The position numbers were made by a program, and so were the translations under genes. The notes under the pieces were generated by a model. It was given only the letters and a program-made list of their open reading frames with translations, ran no database searches and was not told the origin of the DNA. Positions 55,721-62,615 of a DNA stretch of 64,000 nucleotides are shown here, one piece after another. The stretch's first letter is position 1; each line of letters starts with the position of its first letter. The DNA comes from Bacteroidota bacterium (GTDB taxonomy: Bacteria > Bacteroidota > Bacteroidia > UKL13-3): contig CANGVA010000004.1 of NCBI GenBank assembly GCA_947457395.1, positions 124,001-188,000 on the forward strand, given 5' to 3'.

Positions 55721-55780
55721 TAAAAAGTAATAATTGTTCTATGACAACATGCTTTATGATACTGAAACATCAAACTTTTG

Positions 55781-57154
55781 TTATGATAGTTTAAATGTGT
55801 TTAAAATATCCGGCATAACCTCATTCATCTCAATATTCTCAAGTGTTTCACGTTTGCGAATTAAATGACTTTTGCCATCCATACCCAACAGCACCACAGC
55901 CGGACGCATGGCAATAAATTGCATCCATTGCGTCATATTGTAGGCGCCAACGGTATGTACTACGACATGGTCGTCTTTTTTAAGCGGTGGCAGCGTAGCA
56001 TGGTCTCTGATAACATCAATATTCATGCAAAGCGGCCCATACATGACGGTGTCTTCTGTATAGGAACTAAACTCCTGTGCCGGGCTTATTTTATGATTAT
56101 ACCAGAATGAAGTGAACATGATGTTTACGCCAAAATCGAGTATGGTAGCCCTGCGGCCGTCAGCCAGGCGTTTATTGGCAATTACGCTGCCCAGCAAATA
56201 GCCGGCTTCATCAATCAATGCTCTTCCTGTTTCCAGAATAAGCAATGGTAAATCTTTATCAGTAAAGCCGGCATTAAGCAATGCTGTGCAAATGGCTTCG
56301 GCAAACTGATCAAATGTTGGTGACGTATCCTCTCCCGGTAAATACGATCCTTTTAAAGTATTTTTTGAGGCAAACCCTCCGCCCATATCAATATATTGGA
56401 TTTGCTTATTAAACTTTTGTTTAATACCTAGAGCAAGGTCAGATAGTTTGTAGGCAGCTGTGGCATATGCACTTGGAGATAGCATGAATGTTCCAATATG
56501 GCAATGCAAGCCTATCAACTCCAGCTTATCGCCTAAAATTATTTTATTAATGGCGTCCCATGCCTGTCCGTTTTCGTAATTAAAGCCAAATCTGTCCCAC
56601 ATCGGATAAATGCCTGTATCCATATTTACACGGATGGCAACATTGGGGCGTTTTTTCATTTCTTCTGCCAATTCAGTTAATCGGTATAACTCATCCAGAT
56701 GGTCGATATGAATAGGCGAGTTGTTATTGATGGCGGAACGTAAATCTTCATCTGTTTTATCAGGGCCATTAAAGATTACACGATTACCCGGTACGCCATT
56801 CTTTAATGCTTTGGCATATTCAAAACCAGATACCACTTCGGCCCATGAGCCTTCCTGATGAAAAATATTGCAAATGGCATTAATGTAATTTGTTTTATAA
56901 CTCCAAGCAAATTGCACCTTAGGATACCTTGTTTTAAAGGCTCTGTTTGCTTCCTTGTATGTATTGCGTATGGTTCTTTCACTCAATACAAATACGGGTG
57001 ATCCGTATTGCGTAATTAAATCTTTAACTGAAAAAGTATCAATATGCGTTACAGGTGCATATTCTGTTTTGGTGCCAAATTTATTCATGAGGCCTGTATT
57101 GATTCGCTGAATCAGTGGGCGCTCATATAGTGCTTTCTTGTTGCTCATCTTCAT
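55781..57154 (-). CDS. Fold-type III PLP-dependent decarboxylase (LysA/ODC-like)
   Basis: A 457-residue alanine-racemase-fold decarboxylase. The PLP lysine is Lys87 in FAWSYKTN. GLHCHIGT, DMGGGFAS and ETGRAL are the PLP-phosphate and substrate-loop motifs. Cys376 in YGPLCMNID is the second-subunit catalytic Cys of diaminopimelate/ornithine-type decarboxylases, but the LysA consensus CESGD is altered to CMNID, so the substrate is probably not diaminopimelate. GAYNMTQWMQF replaces the usual GAYxxxxxxxFN. The ATG at 57154 leaves 13 bases after the ATP-grasp stop; a longer start would overlap it. Substrate may be a basic amino acid or an amino-acid conjugate. Confidence 0.88.
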   Translation of the reverse strand: MKMSNKKALYERPLIQRINTGLMNKFGTKTEYAPVTHIDTFSVKDLITQYGSPVFVLSERTIRNTYKEANRAFKTRYPKVQFAWSYKTNYINAICNIFHQEGSWAEVVSGFEYAKALKNGVPGNRVIFNGPDKTDEDLRSAINNNSPIHIDHLDELYRLTELAEEMKKRPNVAIRVNMDTGIYPMWDRFGFNYENGQAWDAINKIILGDKLELIGLHCHIGTFMLSPSAYATAAYKLSDLALGIKQKFNKQIQYIDMGGGFASKNTLKGSYLPGEDTSPTFDQFAEAICTALLNAGFTDKDLPLLILETGRALIDEAGYLLGSVIANKRLADGRRATILDFGVNIMFTSFWYNHKISPAQEFSSYTEDTVMYGPLCMNIDVIRDHATLPPLKKDDHVVVHTVGAYNMTQWMQFIAMRPAVVLLGMDGKSHLIRKRETLENIEMNEVMPDILNTFKLS

Positions 57155-57167
57155 TGTATTAATTGTT

Positions 57168-58214
57168 TTATAGTTCTCCAAAGGTTGAAATGTTCTCAAA
57201 CTCTTTCAGGTCCACAATCTGATCCCACGAGTAGCGCACAAACATCTTACCTACTTCATACCTTTTATAAGGATTTATGTCTTCCCCAAGAGCCATTCTA
57301 ACCAGTGCTTCCGGATGATTTTGGCCTGATCCGGTTGCCAGATGCACCCATGCAGGAAACCGTGGATTGATTTCAATCAGGTAGTACTCGTTTCTATCGG
57401 TTCTGATCATTTCCAGTTCAAAACCGCCCCGCCATTTATTTCCTGCTACCATCTTTTCAGCAATCTTCATCAGTTCTCTATCTTCCAGTGTTACACCTGC
57501 CCAGGCCTTGCCCTTATCGGTAATATAGGTTTTGCGCATGGGCACAGCTCCGGTAAGTTTGCCTTTGCCGTCACCCAGCCCGGTTAGGTTTACTTCGGTA
57601 CCCGGAGTGTATTGCTGAATGATGATGGGTAACCCCCATTTACCACTTATTTTATTAAAATAAGCCATAGCCTGATCCGGTGAGTAAGCAACTGAAGCAT
57701 CATAAAATTTTCCTTTTACCACCAACGGATAGCCAAATTCATATGCAAGGCTGTGAATTTCGGCCATGCTATTTATCATTCTACTTTTCGGAACTTTGAT
57801 ACCGTATTTTTCTCCGAATGCAGGTAAAGCAGATTTATGACGCTCTTCAAATTGTTCCAGTGTTGGCAGGAATGTGGAAATACCCATGCTTTTCAGGGTA
57901 TCCTGCAGTTTAATAAAGTTGTACAGCTCGGCATCAAAATTGGGGATGATTACATCTAGTTTTTCCTGCTGATGTATGTACTCCAGTCGAGTAAGCAAAC
58001 TTTGCTGACCTGCTGAGGGTAATGGAATCTGGTAAGTTTTATCAACAACCTCGTGCATATAAATACCGGGTTCCATGGCGTCATAGGAAAGACCAATGAT
58101 GCGGCAGTTAAAATGCTTACTTTCCTTTAGTCCACGTATTACAGGTATACCAGGTCCCGGACTATCAATGTTATTTAATCCTGTAACTCCAACCGTGATG
58201 TTGCGCTTAGTCAT
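57168..58214 (-). CDS. CarB-like ATP-grasp ligase
   Basis: A 348-residue ATP-grasp enzyme. It opens VGVTGLNNIDSPGPGIPVIR, a pre-ATP-grasp nucleotide-like fold; the ATP-grasp body shows PLVVKGKFYDAS (phosphate-loop Lys), IIIQQYTPGTEVNLTG and the Mg2+-binding EINPRFPAWVHLA with its Glu and Asn. This is the CarB/PylC-like branch, which makes amide or ester bonds through acyl-phosphates. It overlaps the PqqD-like gene by four bases (ATGA), suggesting a stoichiometric complex, and precedes the decarboxylase. It likely joins an amino acid to a carrier or peptide; substrate unknown. Confidence 0.88.
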   Translation of the reverse strand: MTKRNITVGVTGLNNIDSPGPGIPVIRGLKESKHFNCRIIGLSYDAMEPGIYMHEVVDKTYQIPLPSAGQQSLLTRLEYIHQQEKLDVIIPNFDAELYNFIKLQDTLKSMGISTFLPTLEQFEERHKSALPAFGEKYGIKVPKSRMINSMAEIHSLAYEFGYPLVVKGKFYDASVAYSPDQAMAYFNKISGKWGLPIIIQQYTPGTEVNLTGLGDGKGKLTGAVPMRKTYITDKGKAWAGVTLEDRELMKIAEKMVAGNKWRGGFELEMIRTDRNEYYLIEINPRFPAWVHLATGSGQNHPEALVRMALGEDINPYKRYEVGKMFVRYSWDQIVDLKEFENISTFGEL

Positions 58215-58453
58215 TGTTCGGTAAGCTTTAACTGTTCCAGCATTTTAAAGAAATCATAAAGATCCTTCTCAACCGTTTCCTTATCGGTTTGATAAGCATC
58301 CAGCAAGCTTTTCCTTATTTCATTTTCAGACTTTCCGTTTTTCAGTAGTTTCAAAATATCAAGTCCTATGGGGTTTACAGAGAAGGAATCACCGGTTGCA
58401 GGATTAAATACAAATCCTGTATCGCTTAGTGCGAGGTTTTTTAACAAATTCAT
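58211..58453 (-). CDS. PqqD-family protein (RiPP recognition element-like)
   Basis: An 80-residue protein with the PqqD pattern: LALSDTGFVFNPATGDSFSV, VNPIGLDILKLLKNGKSENEI, then a helix pair DLYDFFKMLEQLKL. PqqD folds are peptide-binding winged helices that present precursor peptides to modifying enzymes. No precursor-like small gene is recognised next to it, and no radical-SAM enzyme is present. It overlaps the ATP-grasp gene. The 41-base gap from the Spy/CnrX-like gene shows no -7 element, so it is probably read from further upstream. Confidence 0.85.
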   Translation of the reverse strand: MNLLKNLALSDTGFVFNPATGDSFSVNPIGLDILKLLKNGKSENEIRKSLLDAYQTDKETVEKDLYDFFKMLEQLKLTEQ

Positions 58454-58494
58454 GTGTAGGTTGATTAATTATAAATAAATAGGAGTGGAAAGAA

Positions 58495-58998
58495 TTATGG
58501 GAGTGGTGGTCCACCCGGTTGTCTTAATTCATGAGGTGGAGGTGGTGCCTGCAATCCTACCATTTTTATAACCTGATTAATGATTGCATCAAAATGTTGT
58601 TTTTGTTGGTCATTGCATAATTCTCTTACCTGCCTGAAATGCTCAAAAGTTATTTTCTCTGCTTGCTCCTCGCATGCAATTACTTTTGCCAAATGATCAT
58701 ATGCAGCTGCTTCATTGCCTTTCGTTTTTAATCCAGCATACATCTCTTCTTTTTCTGATCTGATTTGCTCACGTAATTTTTGAATGGTATCAAAGTGTGA
58801 TTTACGAAGCAGTTCAAAGGCTTCGGCCTGCTCATCGGTAAATTCCAGTTTGGTAATAATGAATTCTTTTGGGCTCATGGCACCAAAACCGTGTGGGTTT
58901 GGAGGGCGCATCATCCATACACCGGCAAGAGTTGCCAGGTTAATGCAAATAAGCAATACCACCAGTATGCTCAATATTTTTACTTTATCCAGTTTCAT
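58495..58998 (-). CDS. Spy/CnrX-like periplasmic protein, membrane anchored
   Basis: A 167-residue protein with one N-terminal membrane helix (ILSILVVLLICINLATLAGVW), a periplasmic helical hairpin (KLEFTDEQAEAFELLRKSHFD, IACEEQAEKITFEHFRQV) and a Pro-rich tail. This is the Spy/CpxP/CnrX type, called periplasmic heavy-metal sensors or LTXXQ-like chaperones. It follows the probable anti-sigma gene after one base, so it is likely part of the ECF sigma regulatory set. A chaperone or sensor role is inferred. Confidence 0.75.
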   Translation of the reverse strand: MKLDKVKILSILVVLLICINLATLAGVWMMRPPNPHGFGAMSPKEFIITKLEFTDEQAEAFELLRKSHFDTIQKLREQIRSEKEEMYAGLKTKGNEAAAYDHLAKVIACEEQAEKITFEHFRQVRELCNDQQKQHFDAIINQVIKMVGLQAPPPPHELRQPGGPPLP

Positions 58999-58999
58999 G

Positions 59000-59308
59000 T
59001 TAGTAGATGTAAAGGTTATCTGTTTCGAAATATTCTTGTGTTACTACCAGGATTTGAGTGTCTTCATTCACCTTTTTAGTAGTGTTTCTTTTATACCTTG
59101 TTACCGTGATGATGTTTAATGATAAAACGAAGAGAATCATGGCAGCCAATCTCAATAACATCTTATTGCTGTAATAAACCGGCTCAGGTAATTGCCTGCT
59201 GAGTTTGTGCATGATTTTTCCAAACAGAAATGGGGAGGCTTCTGCTCTCGTCATTCCGTTCAAACTTTTCATGGATTGCTCAATCTGCTCTTGTAAGGTT
59301 GGTTTCAT
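59000..59308 (-). CDS. Single-pass membrane protein, probable anti-sigma factor
   Basis: A 102-residue protein with a cytoplasmic N-terminal half (SMKSLNGMTRAEASPFLFGKIM), one membrane helix (RLAAMILFVLSLNIITV) and a short periplasmic end. It lies directly after the ECF sigma gene (three-base gap) and before the Spy-like gene. This order and the topology suggest an anti-sigma factor, though no zinc-binding ZAS motif is present. Function is inferred from context. Confidence 0.65.
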   Translation of the reverse strand: MKPTLQEQIEQSMKSLNGMTRAEASPFLFGKIMHKLSRQLPEPVYYSNKMLLRLAAMILFVLSLNIITVTRYKRNTTKKVNEDTQILVVTQEYFETDNLYIY

Positions 59309-59311
59309 GAT

Positions 59312-59926
59312 TTAGAAGATTAGAAGAAGAGACAGCAAATAACTTGCGCCACCTTGGATGTTATTTTTGTAATAATCAGATAACGAGTGTCTTAAATTTT
59401 CGTTGGCCCTAAATAAAAGTGATTCTACTGCAGAGGTGGTGGTTTGCATTACCTCCGCAATTTCAGCATAGGTAAGACCTTCCATTTTATTCAAGGTAAA
59501 TGCGGTTTGTTGCTTTTTAGGTAATTGGCTTATGGCAAGAAAAAGCACACGAGCATGTTCCTTATTTTCCAACAACACTCCCGGATGATCAAAATGTGCT
59601 TTGTCTGCTTCTAGTTCATTTTCTGCGCCCCATAACGATTTAACAAAGGCAAAACGTTTGGCTGCCTTCTTCTTTTTCTGCACATCCAGGCATTTACTAA
59701 TGGCAATCCTGTAAAGCCATGTTTGCAAACTAGATTGGCCTTTAAATGCGGCAATCGACCTAAATACCTCAATAAAAACTTCCTGTGTGGCATCTTCTGC
59801 TTCCTCTGTTTGTTGCAGCATACCCAAACAGGTATTGTAAATCTTATTTCCATACACACGATAAAGTTCCCTGAAAGCTTGTTCTTCGCCTGAAATGATT
59901 TTTGCTATCAGTTCTTTTTCATTCAT
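59312..59926 (-). CDS. ECF-type RNA polymerase sigma factor
   Basis: A 204-residue sigma-70 family regulator. Region 2 is visible as FRELYRVYGNKIYNTCLGM with DATQEVFIEVFRSI, followed by LQTWLYRIAISKCLD. Region 4 carries LPKKQQTAFTLNKMEGLTYAEIA and the recognition helix TTTSAVESLLFRANENLR. I start at MNEKEL (59926); 33 upstream residues are not sigma-like. It is first of the probable sigma/anti-sigma/Spy set, and its own regulon could include the PqqD-ATP-grasp genes downstream. It is unusually terminated by a short hydrophobic tail (YLLSLLLIF). Confidence 0.93.
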   Translation of the reverse strand: MNEKELIAKIISGEEQAFRELYRVYGNKIYNTCLGMLQQTEEAEDATQEVFIEVFRSIAAFKGQSSLQTWLYRIAISKCLDVQKKKKAAKRFAFVKSLWGAENELEADKAHFDHPGVLLENKEHARVLFLAISQLPKKQQTAFTLNKMEGLTYAEIAEVMQTTTSAVESLLFRANENLRHSLSDYYKNNIQGGASYLLSLLLIF

Positions 59927-60053
59927 GATATTAAAGGCAATATGGTATTTAGATTCAATAAATGCAATGTTGGCAGCAGCTGAATACTTATTTAACAGGC
60001 AAATTTCCGTCCGCAGACAGGTCATCTAGTTAATACCCGTGTTTCGTAGCAAT

Positions 60054-60090
60054 AAAAAAGCGGTAGCACCTGAAATGACTCACCGCTTTT
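60054..60090 (-). terminator. Rho-independent terminator after the upstream Spy-like gene
   Basis: On the minus strand AAAAGCGGT pairs with ACCGCTTTT (9 bp, 17-base loop), followed by a T-run. It separates the Spy-like gene at 60112 from the sigma factor gene. Confidence 0.8.
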
Positions 60091-60111
60091 ACCTGTATGA
60101 AAGTGTATTGA

Positions 60112-60543
60112 TTAGTCGTTCAGAAACAATCCATCCTCTTGTAATTCTTCTTTCTCTTTCCTTTTTTCTTCCGCTTTCATCTTCATCTCCTTTTTGCGTT
60201 CCAGTTTATATGCAGTATACTTTTTCTTCTGCTCATCGCTCAGTAAAGCATCGATGCGGATATCGGTATTTTTTAGAATATTTTTCATGGCTGCTTTTTT
60301 GGATTCCGGTGTATGATCTGGATTTTTTCTTTCCTTATGCAGTTGTTCCTGTTGTTCTTTCAACAAGTGTTTTATTTTTTCTTTTTGGTTTTCCTGTATG
60401 CCAACCTTTTCACAAAATTCAGCAAACCTTTTTTCTCTCATTTCCTGTTTTTGGGCCAATCTTTCACCCTTGGGTTTCTGTGCCATTACTGCTGTGGTAA
60501 AGACCCATAACAAAACCATGGCCATGCATTTAAATAATTTCAT
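60112..60543 (-). CDS. Spy-like exported protein
   Basis: A 143-residue exported protein, highly charged and helical. The signal peptide (MKLFKCMAMVLLWVFTTAVMAQ) is preceded by an eight-residue extension that I exclude by starting at the ATG at 60543. The mature part has LTxxQ-like helix turns (VGIQENQKEKIKHLLKEQQ, DALLSDEQKKKYTAYK) of the Spy/DUF4890 type and a Lys/Glu-rich end. Periplasmic chaperone or metal-binding role inferred. It has its own -7 element and terminator. Confidence 0.75.
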   Translation of the reverse strand: MKLFKCMAMVLLWVFTTAVMAQKPKGERLAQKQEMREKRFAEFCEKVGIQENQKEKIKHLLKEQQEQLHKERKNPDHTPESKKAAMKNILKNTDIRIDALLSDEQKKKYTAYKLERKKEMKMKAEEKRKEKEELQEDGLFLND

Positions 60544-60601
60544 AGTATTATTTCTTTTGTTGTTCATCAGATTGTAGTGTGGTAAAATGGTTTAATCGCC
60601 C

Positions 60602-60609
60602 CAAAAATA
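60602..60609 (-). promoter_or_regulatory. Candidate -7 promoter element for the Spy-like gene
   Basis: The reverse strand reads TATTTTTG, matching TAnnTTTG, 59 bases before the ATG. It lies in the palindrome CCCAAAAATATTTGGG, which could also be an operator. Confidence 0.4.
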
Positions 60610-60765
60610 TTTGGGTAAAATAAATGGTCGGCACATATCATAACCGTAGTATTCATATGCTTAAGTGATACATTTATATATATTTATAACAGCCTATCGG
60701 CTTATTAGGGCTAATATTGTTAGGGTTAGCATTATGTAGATTTTCTCTAAATAACTTTTCTGCAT

Positions 60766-60773
60766 TACCTTTG
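60766..60773 (+). promoter_or_regulatory. Candidate -7 promoter element for mnmA
   Basis: TACCTTTG matches TAnnTTTG perfectly and ends 12 bases before the mnmA ATG, implying an almost leaderless mRNA. It also excludes an in-frame start at 60717. Confidence 0.5.
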
Positions 60774-60785
60774 TTGTCCTTTTAT

Positions 60786-61895
60786 ATGAGTAAGCACGGG
60801 AAAATACTGGTTGCCATGAGTGGCGGTTTGGATAGCACAGTTACAGCGGTTATGCTCGCTGAGCAGGGCTATGAAGTGGTGGGAATTACCATGAAAACTT
60901 GGGATTACAGCTCATCCGGAGGTAGTAAAAAAGAAACCGGTTGCTGTAGCCTCGATTCTATTAATGATGCCCGTGCCATCGCTGTTAAACATGGTATACA
61001 CCATATGATTTTGGATATCCGAGATGAATTTGGCGATTTTGTGATTGACAATTTTGTGGATGAATACCTTGCCGGACGCACCCCAAATCCTTGTGTATTG
61101 TGCAATACACATATTAAATGGGAAGCCTTGCTAAAACGCGCCAATCAGCTGGACTGTGAGTTTATTGCTACCGGTCACTATGCGCAAGTGCGCGAGGAAA
61201 ATAACCGCTATGTTGTTTCAAAGGGGTTGGATGATAATAAAGACCAATCCTATGTATTATGGGGATTAACCCAAGCCAGTTTAGCAAAAACTCGTTTCCC
61301 ATTAGGAAAATTCAGGAAAACGGAAATTCGACAAATGGCTATGGATATGGGCTATGAAGAACTGGCCAAAAAGAGCGAAAGTTATGAAATATGCTTTGTG
61401 CCAGATAATGATTACCGTGGTTTTCTGAAACGAAGGGTTGAGGGATTGGAGCAACAGGTTGATGGTGGTGATTTTGTTACCAGAGATGGAACCATATTGG
61501 GTAAACACAGGGGCTATCCGTTTTATACAGTTGGTCAAAGAAAAGGTCTTGAAATTGCTTTGGGAGAGCCTATGTATGTGTTGGAAATTGACCCGGAACA
61601 CAATAAGGTGGTGCTTGGAAGAGAAGATGAACTGCAGCGTAAAGGCATGTGGGTGCAAGGCCTGAATATGGGTAAGTATGCAACTTTAACTGAGCCAATG
61701 GAGGTTGTAGCAAAAATACGCTATAAAGATGCCGGTCAGATGGCAACCATCAGGCAGCATGGCAACCGTATGGAAGTTATTTTTAATTCAGCCGTTAAAG
61801 CTATTGCACCAGGCCAGTCGGCTGTTTTCTATGAAGGCAATGATGTGGTTGCAGGAGGATGGATACAATCCGCATTTGATGTGATCAATGCGTAA
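60786..61895 (+). CDS. mnmA: tRNA-specific 2-thiouridylase MnmA
   Basis: MnmA puts sulfur on U34 of tRNAs for Lys, Glu and Gln, using ATP and a persulfide relay. The 369-residue protein starts with the PP-loop AMSGGLDSTVTAVML. The two catalytic cysteines appear in NPCVLCNTHIKW (first Cys pair region) and SYEICFVPDNDYRGFL. The segment GHYAQV and the C-terminal domain (YTVGQRKGLEIALGEP) are typical. The start is the ATG at 60786, just after the -7 element; an upstream extension of 23 residues is rejected. Confidence 0.97.
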   Translation: MSKHGKILVAMSGGLDSTVTAVMLAEQGYEVVGITMKTWDYSSSGGSKKETGCCSLDSINDARAIAVKHGIHHMILDIRDEFGDFVIDNFVDEYLAGRTPNPCVLCNTHIKWEALLKRANQLDCEFIATGHYAQVREENNRYVVSKGLDDNKDQSYVLWGLTQASLAKTRFPLGKFRKTEIRQMAMDMGYEELAKKSESYEICFVPDNDYRGFLKRRVEGLEQQVDGGDFVTRDGTILGKHRGYPFYTVGQRKGLEIALGEPMYVLEIDPEHNKVVLGREDELQRKGMWVQGLNMGKYATLTEPMEVVAKIRYKDAGQMATIRQHGNRMEVIFNSAVKAIAPGQSAVFYEGNDVVAGGWIQSAFDVINA

Positions 61896-61909
61896 AACAA
61901 TCCAAAAGC

Positions 61910-61917
61910 TATATTTG
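61910..61917 (+). promoter_or_regulatory. Candidate -7 promoter element for the lipoprotein gene
   Basis: TATATTTG, a perfect TAnnTTTG match, lies 29 bases before the lipoprotein ATG in the 51-base gap after mnmA. Confidence 0.45.
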
Positions 61918-61921
61918 CGTT

Positions 61922-61939
61922 ACCTTTATTTGTAAAGGT
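61922..61939 (+). other. Stem-loop in the lipoprotein leader
   Basis: ACCTTTA and TAAAGGT pair (7 bp) around TTTG, immediately downstream of the candidate -7 element and ending seven bases before the ATG. It would sit at the very 5' end of the mRNA. Confidence 0.45.
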
Positions 61940-61946
61940 GTTTTGC

Positions 61947-62615
61947 ATGAAACAATTGAATATTTTGCTTCTTTTTTGCTCGTTAGCCCTGATTGCATGC
62001 ACGGATGATGATGCAGCGCAGCAAACCATTGATTTGGGTTTTAGCTACCAGCCTGCGGACGTTGGATCAGAGTGGATTTATAAGGTCGACTCATTTTCTT
62101 ATGACGATAATACCGGATCAACCAATATTGATACTTTTACCTATTGGTATAAAGAAGTTGTTGCACAGAAACTAAGTGGCAATGCCGATGAAACAGAGCG
62201 CACCTTCTTAATTAACCGCTTTTTTAAGTATTCAGATTCGGCTGAGTGGAAACAGGCCAACAGCTGGAGGTTGATAAAAAGTAATACACAAATAGAAAAA
62301 ATTGAGGAAAATATTTCATTCATCAAATTGTTGTTTCCGCTTGCCTCCGGTAAAAAATGGAATGGCAATATGGCCAATAGTCGCGACCGAGAAAACTATA
62401 CCATTATCTGGATGGATGCACCATTCGGAGGTCATGAACAAACCTGCAAAGTGGAGCAGTTTAAAGAAAAGAATTTGATAGAAGAGATAACACGTGAGGA
62501 AATATTTGCGCGTGAGACAGGTCTTGTTTATAAAGTTTCTGATTCACTCAATTCGCAGGTAAAAGGTACCCGAGGCTATCGTGTTCGTTATGCCCTTCAA
62601 ACATATAAACCCTGA
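61947..62615 (+). CDS. Predicted lipoprotein, unknown function
   Basis: A 222-residue protein with a lipoprotein signal peptide: hydrophobic LLLFCSLALIAC with lipidated Cys18, followed by acidic residues (TDDDA). In Bacteroidota, acidic residues after the Cys are often tied to surface export of lipoproteins; here this is only suggestive. The mature part is beta-rich (GSEWIYKVDSFSYDDN, FPLASGKKWNGNMA, ETGLVYKVSDSL) with no family recognised. Its stop overlaps the protease start by one base, so the two are co-translated. Confidence 0.8.
   Translation: MKQLNILLLFCSLALIACTDDDAAQQTIDLGFSYQPADVGSEWIYKVDSFSYDDNTGSTNIDTFTYWYKEVVAQKLSGNADETERTFLINRFFKYSDSAEWKQANSWRLIKSNTQIEKIEENISFIKLLFPLASGKKWNGNMANSRDRENYTIIWMDAPFGGHEQTCKVEQFKEKNLIEEITREEIFARETGLVYKVSDSLNSQVKGTRGYRVRYALQTYKP

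Noticed and set aside
60039-60500. Phe/Ser-rich frame of 153 residues opposite the Spy-like gene
   Set aside because: It is the complement of Lys/Glu-rich codons, and it spans the terminator at 60054-60090.
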